Part shown: one piece after another, positions 1 through 7,199 of the stretch
Layout: every line of letters begins with the position of its first letter
Numbering within the stretch: position 1 is the first letter of the stretch
NCBI GenBank assembly: GCA_913053665.1
Contig: CAJXGR010000114.1
Span: forward strand, 1-8,913
DNA from: an uncultured Spirochaetia bacterium
Lineage (GTDB): Bacteria > Spirochaetota > UBA6919
Direction of reading: 5' to 3'
DNA length: 8,913 nucleotides
Program-made: the position numbers and the translations under genes
The notes under the pieces: generated by a model
Seen by the model: the letters and a program-made list of their open reading frames with translations, nothing else
Told to the model about the DNA's origin: nothing
Databases searched by the model: none

Positions 1-385
1 CTTTGAGAGAGAGGTTTTTAAGAGAGTAAAGAGCATGGGCTATTTTCGCTATCTCGCTTTCATTCATAAAAAAGTGAGGCATTTTACGATGGGACGCATA
101 AGCCTCAGGATCCTTTAACCACTCTTCTATCCAGCCATATCGGACTTTACTGCCCAGGCCTTTTAATGAAACCGCCTTGGGGCCAGTGTTTTCAAAGCCT
201 TTAATATTATGACAGCCGTAACATCCTTTCCTGGCAATTAAATACTTCCCGTATTCTTTATCGGGGATCACAGGATCCTTGTGAGACTTGGTTTCAGCAC
301 AAGCGATCAGAATAATGGTTGTGGCAAGAAGAGTTAAAACACTAATCAATAACCATATAGATTGCTTTATCCATAACCTGGTCAT
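1..385 (-). CDS. Lipoprotein c-type cytochrome, C-terminus beyond window
   Basis: Reading leftwards from the ATG at 385-383, an open frame of 128 codons runs off the left edge without a stop. The N-terminus has a basic start, a hydrophobic stretch (about residues 9-28) and a lipobox, Leu26-Ile27-Ala28-Cys29, so the mature protein is probably a lipid-anchored periplasmic protein. A covalent haem c site, CYGCH, lies at residues 55-59. The later segment G84-W-I-E-E-W-L-K-D-P followed by K101-M102-P103 is the usual cytochrome c arrangement, with Met102 the likely distal haem ligand. The role is electron transfer on the periplasmic side; the partner cannot be read from the sequence. A purine-rich AAGGA precedes the ATG by about 6 nt and supports this start. 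The gene diverges from the NIT-domain kinase across a 215-bp gap. Whether further haem sites follow beyond the edge is unknown. Seen: haem motif, lipobox. Known: class I cytochrome c fold. Inferred: respiratory or detoxification role. Confidence 0.88.
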   Translation of the reverse strand, partial: MTRLWIKQSIWLLISVLTLLATTIILIACAETKSHKDPVIPDKEYGKYLIARKGCYGCHNIKGFENTGPKAVSLKGLGSKVRYGWIEEWLKDPEAYASHRKMPHFFMNESEIAKIAHALYSLKNLSLK

Positions 386-600
386 TTGCCGTCCTTATAA
401 AAGTCTTCATCACTGAGAGTTCATAAATATAGCTTTAAAGTACCCATTCGTCTCATTTATTTTTAAACTTTTGTGAAAAAAAATGATATATTATCCATGT
501 AAAGGCGTTCTTATACTTAGATAAATCTTTTAGAAGGCAAAAGATCTGGCTCGTAGAGAGGGGTCATTTCTTGATATGTCATTAACATATAGGTCAATAA
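386..600. other. Divergent intergenic region, cytochrome c / NIT kinase
   Basis: This 215-bp AT-rich gap separates two divergently oriented genes and must hold the promoters of both. I found no pair of -35 and -10 boxes with good spacing on either strand: TATATT (487-492) and TATACT (512-517) on the plus strand resemble -10 boxes but lack a partner. The only clear structure is the inverted repeat at 525-545, listed separately. The kinase start at 601 has only a weak ribosome-binding site (AGG near 590-592). Confidence 0.5.
525..545. repeat. 7-bp perfect inverted repeat upstream of the kinase
   Basis: ATCTTTT (525-531) and AAAAGAT (539-545) form a perfect inverted repeat around a 7-nt spacer, AGAAGGC. 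It lies 55 nt before the kinase start. It could be an operator half-site pair or a weak 5'-UTR hairpin. The stem is AT-rich and no T-run follows, so it is not a terminator. Confidence 0.4.
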
Positions 601-3543
601 ATGTTTAAAATCAAGAATAAACTCAGACTCCTTCTATTGATTCCAATTTCCGGCCTGATCTACTTTTCAGCAGAACTTATAGCGGACAAAAAACAAATAG
701 CGGATGAAATGTCTTTGGTTCAGGTCTTGGCCAAGTTGTCCATCCAGATGAGTCGGTTAGTTCATGAGTTGCAAAAAGAACGAGGACTATCAGCGGGATT
801 TTTGGGAAGTGACGGAAAAAGTTTTATGAAAAAATTAGAATCCCAAAAGAAACTCACTGATCAGAAGAAGATCCATTTAGATAATTTTATTAATAATATG
901 GGAAAACGGAACCTCCCAGATTCGATTAAAAAGAGTTTGAAGAATGCATACGATCAGCTTAATAATATGTATAGGTTTCGGCAAAAAGTACGTGTTCGAC
1001 AAATATCAATAGATGATATGATCCAATTTTATAGTGATATCGATCAGGCCTTCTTTCATACAGTTATGCAGATAACTGGTCTGACCCATCATGTGCCACT
1101 TGCTACCATGATGCATGCCTATCTAAACTTTCTTCAGGCCAAAGATAAAGCAGGTCTCGAACGGGCTGTAGGTGTCTACATCTTTACAAATACCGATATT
1201 CACCTTGAATTCATGGACGAGTTCAAACTCCTGATTACAGAAGAAAAGGCTTACATCAAAGTTTTTAAAACCTTTGCAACCCTTGAACAAAGGCAATTTT
1301 ATGATAATATCCTTCTCCAGGATAGTGAAGTAAACAAGGAAATAAGAAAGTTGAGGAAAATACTGACCATAAGAGAGTTGAAAGGTAAAATATTAGCCAA
1401 CTTGAACACTTATTTGGGTTACGGAGGATTAATTCATCATTTTAAGAATTATGTTCTAAGAGGTGATCAGAAATATATTGACCTTTTCATGAAAAAATAT
1501 TCCACTATTATTGAAGTTATAGATAAATGGCAACGGATAGAAAAGCTTTCTTCTATTGAACGATCTGATCTCAAGAACCTGAAAAAGACTATCAAAAAAT
1601 ATAAAGTAGCTTTGGTTCTAGTCATTCGTTTAAAAAAGGAAAAGAAAAGCGTTGTAGAGATTGACTCTATTGTAAAAATTGATGACAAATTAGCTATCCA
1701 TTCTCTCAATCGGCTTTCACAACCCTACGATTATAATACAAGGCCTGAAGAATGGTATAGAATTATGTCCAAGTATATGGATGGATTGGGAAAAGTTGAG
1801 GAAAAAATCTTTATAGATATTAAGAAGATGGTTAGCGATCTTAAAGATACGGCTCGAAATGGCTTTATCTATTATTCAATAGGTGCTTTGGCAACGATTC
1901 TAGTCACTTTCCTTATATCTTTTGTTATCACACGCCGGATCATTAATCCTTTGGAGTTGGCAGTAGAAATAGCCCACCGTTTAGCAAAGGGAGAACGGGA
2001 TATTAATATCGAGGTGGATTCCAGGGATGAAACGGGACAACTTCTGACAGCTATGAAAAACATGGCTTACTCTATAAAGTTAGGGGAAGAAACTTTGCAA
2101 AGGAGTGAGAGAAGACTTTCTCAGGCTCAAGCCATATCCCATCTCGGCAACTGGAGTTGGGATATGGCTTCTGCAAAGCTTGACATGTCCGATGAACTCC
2201 ATCGTATTATGGGCTACGGTTATAAAAGATTCGACTTAAGTTATGATGATCTGATCAGCAAAGTACATCCCGATGATAGAGTTCGGGTGATTCAAACAGT
2301 TTCTGACATGCTTGCCGAAAAGATAGTAGAATTTGATCTTGACTTTCGCATCTTCCGACTGGATGGTGAGGAGCGAATTATTCACGCTCAAGGACAGCTA
2401 CGTTTTGATAATCATAGAAAATTTCTCCGGATGGTTGGAGTGGGACAGGATATCACTGAACGTATGAAAGTGCATACAGAACGGGATCTTTTAGCCCAAT
2501 TTCCGGATAAAAACCCGAATCCTGTACTACGAGTCAACGGGGACTATATTATTCTTTATGCTAATAGAGCTAGTGAGACTCTTTTAGGCCATTGGGATTC
2601 CAAAGTGGGGGATTTATTCCATGAATCATGCCATCAGACGATTAAAGAGGTTTTAAACACGGGGAAAAGTACTTCAATAGAGATGAAAGTCAAGCAATTT
2701 ACGTATTCATTATTGATTGTCCCCGTTGAAGGGGTTGATAACGTTTATATCTATGGAGAAGACATTACAGCGTATAAGCAAGCGGAAGAAACGCTCCAGA
2801 AGTCCAAAGAACTAGCTGAAGCGGCATCCTTAGCCAAGAGTAATTTCCTTAGAACCATTGGTCACGAACTTCGTACTCCCATGAATGGGTTTATAGGGAT
2901 GACTGAACTGACCTTGAGGACTGAGCTAAACTCTGAGCAAAGGGACTATCTTGAAATGGCCAGGGATTCGGCCGACAGTTTGTTGACAGTCCTTGATAGT
3001 TTGATGGATTACACTAAAATTGAGGCCGGTAAAATGACCCTCAATCTAATAGAGTTTAATCTAAGAGAAAGCCTTGAAAAGAGATTCAAAGTATGTAGTG
3101 TACAAGCCAAACAAAAGAAAATAGATCTGACCTATGACATCTTAGAGGATGTGCCGAACTCCTTAACAGGAGATATTGAAAAGCTTCTTCAAGTCCTGGT
3201 CAATTTGGTGAGTAACTCTATTAAGTTTACCCAAAAAGGCAAGATAAGTATTCATATAGCAAAAGAGATTGCTAACCCTGAACACGTGAATGGGAAAGTG
3301 GATCTTCATTTTAAGGTGAGTGACACAGGGATTGGCATTCCTCTTGATAAGCAGGATTTAATATTTGACCCTTTCACTCAAGTGGATGGCTCCACAAGCC
3401 GAAGTTATGAGGGAACAGGTCTCGGATTAAACATTGCAAAAGACTTGGTGACATTAATGGGAGGGACTCTGCGGGTTGAAAGCGACTTGGGTAAAGGAAG
3501 TCGTTTTTATTTCACTGTAAGGCTTGGTTTGCAGGATAAATAA
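601..3543 (+). CDS. NIT-HAMP-PAS-PAS sensor histidine kinase, no receiver domain
   Basis: This is a 980-residue membrane sensor kinase. In order: TM1 (about 8-27); a long periplasmic region of about 390 residues; TM2 (about 422-443); HAMP (about 444-496); PAS-1 (about 510-621, of the PAS_3 type with W518-S-W and a closing G-Q-D-I-T-E-R); PAS-2 (about 632-725, closing E-D-I-T); the dimerisation/phosphotransfer domain with the H-box HELRTP (His755 is the phospho-acceptor); and the ATPase domain with N-box N868-L-V-S-N872, G1 box D908-T-G-I-G, F-box near 922-925 and G2 box G938-T-G-L-G. All kinase motifs are intact. The periplasmic part begins with the hallmark of nitrate/nitrite-sensing NIT domains, ELQKERGLSAGFL (56-68), with a second conserved K..GLERA at 183-189; Arg61 and Arg188 are candidates for anion binding by analogy with NasR. 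A further motif, GYGGLIHHFKNYVLRG (273-288), follows. The protein ends just after the ATPase domain, so it lacks the receiver that many kinases of this H-box type carry. FapA follows in the same direction after a long gap. Ligand identity is inferred. Confidence 0.93.
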   Translation: MFKIKNKLRLLLLIPISGLIYFSAELIADKKQIADEMSLVQVLAKLSIQMSRLVHELQKERGLSAGFLGSDGKSFMKKLESQKKLTDQKKIHLDNFINNMGKRNLPDSIKKSLKNAYDQLNNMYRFRQKVRVRQISIDDMIQFYSDIDQAFFHTVMQITGLTHHVPLATMMHAYLNFLQAKDKAGLERAVGVYIFTNTDIHLEFMDEFKLLITEEKAYIKVFKTFATLEQRQFYDNILLQDSEVNKEIRKLRKILTIRELKGKILANLNTYLGYGGLIHHFKNYVLRGDQKYIDLFMKKYSTIIEVIDKWQRIEKLSSIERSDLKNLKKTIKKYKVALVLVIRLKKEKKSVVEIDSIVKIDDKLAIHSLNRLSQPYDYNTRPEEWYRIMSKYMDGLGKVEEKIFIDIKKMVSDLKDTARNGFIYYSIGALATILVTFLISFVITRRIINPLELAVEIAHRLAKGERDINIEVDSRDETGQLLTAMKNMAYSIKLGEETLQRSERRLSQAQAISHLGNWSWDMASAKLDMSDELHRIMGYGYKRFDLSYDDLISKVHPDDRVRVIQTVSDMLAEKIVEFDLDFRIFRLDGEERIIHAQGQLRFDNHRKFLRMVGVGQDITERMKVHTERDLLAQFPDKNPNPVLRVNGDYIILYANRASETLLGHWDSKVGDLFHESCHQTIKEVLNTGKSTSIEMKVKQFTYSLLIVPVEGVDNVYIYGEDITAYKQAEETLQKSKELAEAASLAKSNFLRTIGHELRTPMNGFIGMTELTLRTELNSEQRDYLEMARDSADSLLTVLDSLMDYTKIEAGKMTLNLIEFNLRESLEKRFKVCSVQAKQKKIDLTYDILEDVPNSLTGDIEKLLQVLVNLVSNSIKFTQKGKISIHIAKEIANPEHVNGKVDLHFKVSDTGIGIPLDKQDLIFDPFTQVDGSTSRSYEGTGLGLNIAKDLVTLMGGTLRVESDLGKGSRFYFTVRLGLQDK

Positions 3544-3691
3544 GGTGAGTTCGACAAGAAGTCAGCTACAAATGACAGGAATTATCACGAATACATTTTA
3601 TTGAATGAAAGATAATTAAAGTGACTAAACAGTTTGTGTCGAAGTTTGGCAGGCTCGCCAAGGAAAATTATATTGCTTATACTATAGTTTG

Positions 3692-3718
3692 TCAAGTTAT
3701 TACTTGATTTCGTTTTTT
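3692..3718 (+). terminator. Possible weak terminator after the kinase gene
   Basis: TCAAGT (3692-3697) pairs with ACTTGA (3702-3707) around a 4-nt loop. It is followed by a T-rich tract that includes six consecutive Ts. The stem is only 6 bp and AT-rich, so termination would be weak. It lies about 150 nt after the kinase stop codon and in the right orientation. Confidence 0.3.
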
Positions 3719-3797
3719 AGGGTGTTGATATAATTGAGTCTTCAAGATTTAGTAATTGTTCAAGTTTGCCAAGGGCTAAGATAGTTGGTCTCTTTTC

Positions 3798-3834
3798 TAT
3801 AATATTTTGTCTAATTGTCATTTTCTTTTATTAT
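3798..3834 (+). promoter_or_regulatory. Candidate promoter elements for fapA
   Basis: A perfect TATAAT lies at 3798-3803 but has no good -35 box at normal spacing. A second option is TTGTCT (3807-3812), a 16-nt spacer and TATTAT (3829-3834), placing transcription start near 3841, about 60 nt before the ATG. Either would serve fapA independently of the kinase. In AT-rich DNA such matches occur by chance. Confidence 0.3.
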
Positions 3835-3890
3835 ATTTAGAGGGGCTTCAAGAAATAGAATGACAAGTTCTAAAGTTGGATCAGAAAGCA

Positions 3891-3895
3891 AAAGG
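3891..3895 (+). promoter_or_regulatory. Ribosome-binding site that sets the fapA start
   Basis: AAAGG lies 7 nt before the ATG at 3903. The same frame is open to a TTG at 3876, but that codon has no comparable Shine-Dalgarno sequence, so the ATG is preferred. Confidence 0.6.
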
Positions 3896-3902
3896 TAATT
3901 TT

Positions 3903-5615
3903 ATGGATGAAAATGTTGAACTGAATAAAATCAAGTTCCTTTTCGATAAATACGCCGATCGACCGTTCCATGAAATCTCCGAAACCAATGACGTGATTTT
4001 GGCTAATACGGATAATGTTGTGGGCGAAGGCAATGTTGTGGCCAAAGTTATAGCCTTTGATGACCCCGGGTTTATATCCGAAAAAGACAAATTGGATGAC
4101 TTGGACCTAGCCCCACAAGCCCTAGAAAGCGAATATGTCAAATATAACGGTAAGTCCAAAGAGTACCTGTCAAAGCTTTACGGCTTCGTCATTTATAAAG
4201 ACCATAAAATACAAGTACTCCCACTCACCTGGGTGTCACAAGATAAATTAGAGTTTTATCTCTATATAAATCCCACCATCAGCAAACAATATCCGAGTAT
4301 CACTGAGATCAAAAAACTCTTTGATCTCTCTAAAATCGTCCACTGTGTTGAGGACTATAATATTACCTATCAGGTGGATATGATTAAAGATGACCCTGGT
4401 AAGGTGGGGGGGAAAATACTCATTGCAGAGGGTGCCAAGCCTGTGGATGGGATCGTAGAGAAAATTGAACTCAAGAAAAGTCTAGAACACTCCGTAGGAA
4501 AAGAATTAGAAGACGGAAGAATTGACTATAAAGAAAAGGATGCTTTTAACACAGTCATCAAAGGGGAGATCATTGCCGAGAAAATCCCTATGGTTCCCGC
4601 CACGGATGGTGTGGATGTTTTTGGGAATACCGTCCAAGGCCAATTAAAGGGAAAATCCCCCTATAGACTGGGGAAAAACCTGATACCTGAAGTAGAAGGC
4701 TCTTGTATCTATGTCTCCGCCATGGACGGGATCCTGGATATTAGCGAAGATGGCAGATTGACCGTTGAAGAAAGACTCCTGGTCTCAGGGGATGTTAATC
4801 TGAACACTGGGAATATTCATTTCCCAGGAATCGTGGAAATATCAGGCAACATCACTCCAGGATTTACTGTGGAAGCTACAAAAGATATATATGTTCGAGG
4901 AAACGTGGAGGATGCCATTGTTAAGTCTGGGGGGAAAATTGTTGTAGACAACGGAATCCTTGGAAAGGAACAGTGCAAGGTGGAGGCCGAAAGAGACATA
5001 ATCACTCGATTCATACAAAATGCCGAAGTGAACGCCGGGAAGGATATTAAAGTAACCGAATCGGTTGTACAGGGCAAGTGCTTCGCGAAAGAATATATTT
5101 ATGTAAGTGGTCGTGTAGTGGGTGGAGAGCACTATGGAAGGTATGGAATTACAGTCGGCCTTGCAGGTGCTCCTTCTGAAACCAAGACCCAGTTGATAGC
5201 GGGTAAAGATCCTGTTTTGGAAAAGAGATTGGATGAGCTAACCATTGGTATCACAGAAAAACTCAATGCATTAAAAGACCATATAGATGAAATCACTCAG
5301 TATTTTGGTGAGAATATTTTATCGGAAGTCAAAACAGTTATGAATACCCTTCCGGTTCAACGAAAGAAACAACTTCTAACTATTCTTCAAAATATCAAAA
5401 ATGTGAATGATTCGATTAAAGAAATGAAAGGAGAGAGAGAAGCCTTAAAAGCTAGTCTAAACTTTCCTAAACCTCCTTTTGTAAAGATTAAAGAAGAAGT
5501 CTTTTTGGGCGTGACGATCAAGATCAAAAATGCTGTCAAAAAGATAGAGCAAAAGTTTGACTCAAAAGCTAACTTTATTGAAGACCCCAAAACAAAACTC
5601 ATCATTTGGGAATAA
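3903..5615 (+). CDS. FapA family protein (DUF342)
   Basis: This 570-residue cytoplasmic protein has the full layout of the FapA/DUF342 family. An N-terminal domain (about 1-170) ends in the family signature KILIAEGAKPVDG (171-183). A middle segment follows with conserved G-E-I-I-A and P-A-T-D-G-V-D-V-F-G-N. Then comes a glycine-rich right-handed parallel beta-helix (about 296-425) built from short repeats such as SGDVNLNTGNI and SGNITPGF, closing with VVGGEHYG and VGLAG. A coiled-coil-forming tail (about 436-525) and a final short strand with KLIIWE complete it. There is no signal peptide or membrane segment. In Vibrio a FapA protein binds unphosphorylated EIIA-Glc and affects polar flagellum assembly; in most other bacteria the role is unknown. 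No flagellar, chemotaxis or PTS gene is visible here, so the name reflects family membership and not a proven role. Convergent with the TolC gene, stops 11 bp apart. The ATG at 3903 is chosen over the in-frame TTG at 3876 because of its ribosome-binding site. Confidence 0.9.
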   Translation: MDENVELNKIKFLFDKYADRPFHEISETNDVILANTDNVVGEGNVVAKVIAFDDPGFISEKDKLDDLDLAPQALESEYVKYNGKSKEYLSKLYGFVIYKDHKIQVLPLTWVSQDKLEFYLYINPTISKQYPSITEIKKLFDLSKIVHCVEDYNITYQVDMIKDDPGKVGGKILIAEGAKPVDGIVEKIELKKSLEHSVGKELEDGRIDYKEKDAFNTVIKGEIIAEKIPMVPATDGVDVFGNTVQGQLKGKSPYRLGKNLIPEVEGSCIYVSAMDGILDISEDGRLTVEERLLVSGDVNLNTGNIHFPGIVEISGNITPGFTVEATKDIYVRGNVEDAIVKSGGKIVVDNGILGKEQCKVEAERDIITRFIQNAEVNAGKDIKVTESVVQGKCFAKEYIYVSGRVVGGEHYGRYGITVGLAGAPSETKTQLIAGKDPVLEKRLDELTIGITEKLNALKDHIDEITQYFGENILSEVKTVMNTLPVQRKKQLLTILQNIKNVNDSIKEMKGEREALKASLNFPKPPFVKIKEEVFLGVTIKIKNAVKKIEQKFDSKANFIEDPKTKLIIWE

Positions 5616-5626
5616 ATGTCTTAGCT

Positions 5627-7027
5627 TTAATACTTTAGTTGAGTGACCTCCTCCCCAACCACCTGACTTAAACGGGCTAAAGCCATGTTATAGTTAAAGA
5701 TACTGTCATAATAATTGAAGTGATACAAGGCCACAGCGGCAAGACCTTCCAGAGCGTCCTTGGCTTCTCCCGTCCCGCTCTGAAATGCCAGGAAGGAGAA
5801 ACCCATCCAGCCAAGAGCGGCTCGATAGCCGTCATAATCGGCTTTCATCTGCTTTTTGGCTTCTACAATCTCCGCGTAGGCCTTTTTGATTAAAAGATAA
5901 ATGCCTCCTCGTGCAAATTTCTCTTTCTCTATAAGCTTTTGATACTCGGCCTCAGCCCGTCCAATCTTTCCACGCCGTGAAAAGTCGAGTTCCCATTTCA
6001 GACCAACAAATAATGCTCCACCCAACTCGTTGAAAGGGTCATTGGCAAAATAGCTCTTCTGATCATCGAAATGAGGAGCATAGCCGCCGTAAGCACGGGC
6101 ACCTAAAAAGAGTACTGGATTATTAAAACTCTTTTCAAACTGAAGAAAAGCTTTACGCGCCCGAAGACCATATTGAAGCTGATTCCATTGAGGATTATTC
6201 TGAAAACCTCTTTGGACATAGAACTCCAGGGGTTTTAATTCAAGTTTCTCTGGTTCGATCTCCGTAATAGCTATTTTTAGCTTATCAGGGTCTTTGTAAC
6301 CTATAAAACGGGCTATGGCTGTTTTGGTGAGGTCCATAAACTTCTCAGCCGTTGCTTTACGCCTCAAAAGCTCTGCCCGACCCACTTTCAAGCGACTGAC
6401 ATCGGCTTTAGTGACCTTCCCGCTTCCTAGATCATATTCTTCTTCAGCTGTTTCAATGGCTTTGGCGAGATTCTCTTCAGCAGATGTAATGACATTATGG
6501 TAAGCGGAATAGGCAAAGATATAGCCATAGTATATTTCCTTAGCCCTGTGGATGACGACACATTTGACCTCTTTCACTTTCTCTTTTTCTACACTCATAG
6601 CATTGATGGCCGCTTCCCGTCCAAGAGGTATCCTTCCAAAGGTATATAGGGGGAGTTGGACATCAATTTGCCCTCTCATAAACGGTCCCCACTTCCCCCA
6701 ATCGATGCTGCTATTGTTGATGTCCCCTTTGATGGCTGGTGTGGGTGCCACTATCCCCAGAAAAGTGATCTTGGGATAGCTGGCTCCATTTGCTTCGTCC
6801 ACAAAGCCTTTATAAAATGCGATACCCTGTTTTGCTTCTTCAATCTCAGGATTGGACTTTAGGATGATCTTTAAGTAGTCCTCCAGAGTGACACCTTGAG
6901 TATTATCTTCACTGGCGGCCTCTTTTGAAGGACTTTTGCGATTTATGTCCTTTGTGCTTTTTGCACTGAATAAAGGAGTAATAATAACTAGTGTGATAAA
7001 AGCAAGAATGATAAGACTTTTTGGCAT
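5627..7027 (-). CDS. TolC-family outer-membrane channel protein
   Basis: This 466-residue protein has a signal peptide (hydrophobic core about 4-20, likely cleavage after Ala22), a polar linker, and then two tandem outer-membrane-efflux repeats (about 46-235 and 245-455), the usual length and plan of TolC. The first repeat opens with VTLEDYLKIILKSNPEIEEA, typical of the family, and contains QLPLYTFGRIPLGREAA, the strand-turn-helix hallmark. The second has the matching KWELDFSRRGKIGRAEAEY. Long heptad-rich alpha-helices fit the periplasmic tunnel. Trimers form a channel across the outer membrane for efflux or type I secretion together with an inner-membrane transporter and an adaptor. Neither partner is encoded here, so the substrate is unknown and the channel may be shared among pumps, as for E. 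coli TolC. The start at 7027 is preceded by GGGA about 6 nt away and by no better upstream start. The gene lies downstream of and in line with the SDR gene (172-bp gap). Confidence 0.9.
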   Translation of the reverse strand: MPKSLIILAFITLVIITPLFSAKSTKDINRKSPSKEAASEDNTQGVTLEDYLKIILKSNPEIEEAKQGIAFYKGFVDEANGASYPKITFLGIVAPTPAIKGDINNSSIDWGKWGPFMRGQIDVQLPLYTFGRIPLGREAAINAMSVEKEKVKEVKCVVIHRAKEIYYGYIFAYSAYHNVITSAEENLAKAIETAEEEYDLGSGKVTKADVSRLKVGRAELLRRKATAEKFMDLTKTAIARFIGYKDPDKLKIAITEIEPEKLELKPLEFYVQRGFQNNPQWNQLQYGLRARKAFLQFEKSFNNPVLFLGARAYGGYAPHFDDQKSYFANDPFNELGGALFVGLKWELDFSRRGKIGRAEAEYQKLIEKEKFARGGIYLLIKKAYAEIVEAKKQMKADYDGYRAALGWMGFSFLAFQSGTGEAKDALEGLAAVALYHFNYYDSIFNYNMALARLSQVVGEEVTQLKY

Positions 7028-7151
7028 AAACTTTCCCAGGAGAATGTGTATGGAATAATGATTTCCAGGTGGAATTATCTCATAGAACCCTTTGATCGCC
7101 TATGAAATGAACGATAAAAAGATTGGTAAAATTACTTAACATAATATAACA

Positions 7152-7177
7152 CCATCGGCTCATTCGATGGAAGTTTT
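7152..7177. terminator. Terminator-like hairpin between the SDR and TolC genes
   Basis: CCATCG (7152-7157) and CGATGG (7165-7170) form a perfect 6-bp stem with a 7-nt loop. On the plus strand it is followed by AAGTTTTTT, the form of an intrinsic terminator. On the minus strand it lies about 30 nt after the SDR stop and is followed by a moderately T-rich TGTTATATTATG, with an A-run before it, so it could also end SDR transcripts. The T-run favours the plus strand although both flanking genes are on the minus strand. A near-copy of its right half (TCAATGGACTTTTTTTA, 7186-7202) follows at once. Confidence 0.5.
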
Positions 7178-7199
7178 TTAATGACTCAATGGACTTTTT

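Larger units (their letters stand above)
3544..3902. other. 359-bp spacer between the kinase and fapA
   Basis: No gene of convincing length is present on either strand. The stretch is AT-rich and holds a small hairpin TTGGC-AGGCTC-GCCAA (3646-3661), a weak terminator-like repeat (3692-3718), -10-like boxes shortly before fapA, and a 12-codon ORF (3860-3898). The segment AAGTTT-GCCAAGG at 3762-3774 repeats the flanks of the 3642-3663 element, which carries nine extra bases in the middle. The length of the gap suggests fapA has its own promoter. Confidence 0.5.

Noticed and set aside
1467..1709. Minus-strand 80-codon frame inside the kinase gene
   Set aside because: It lies wholly inside a strongly supported coding region, has no recognisable domain, and is a by-product of that codon usage.
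2629..2640. Cys-His in PAS-2 of the kinase (residues 677-678) as a haem or metal site
   Set aside because: There is no CxxCH and no second cysteine nearby; this is too little to claim a cofactor.
3876..3902. TTG start adding nine residues to FapA
   Set aside because: There is no suitable ribosome-binding site, while the ATG at 3903 has AAAGG at ideal spacing and the family signature begins after it.
3881..4159. Minus-strand 92-codon frame overlapping the start of fapA
   Set aside because: It is antisense to conserved FapA sequence, and the product is low in recognisable features.
4817..5132. Two overlapping minus-strand frames within fapA
   Set aside because: They are shadows of the repetitive beta-helix coding sequence; no motif and no ribosome-binding site stand out.
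6315..6862. Three plus-strand frames antisense to the TolC gene
   Set aside because: The TolC frame carries all family hallmarks; these products resemble nothing and overlap one another.
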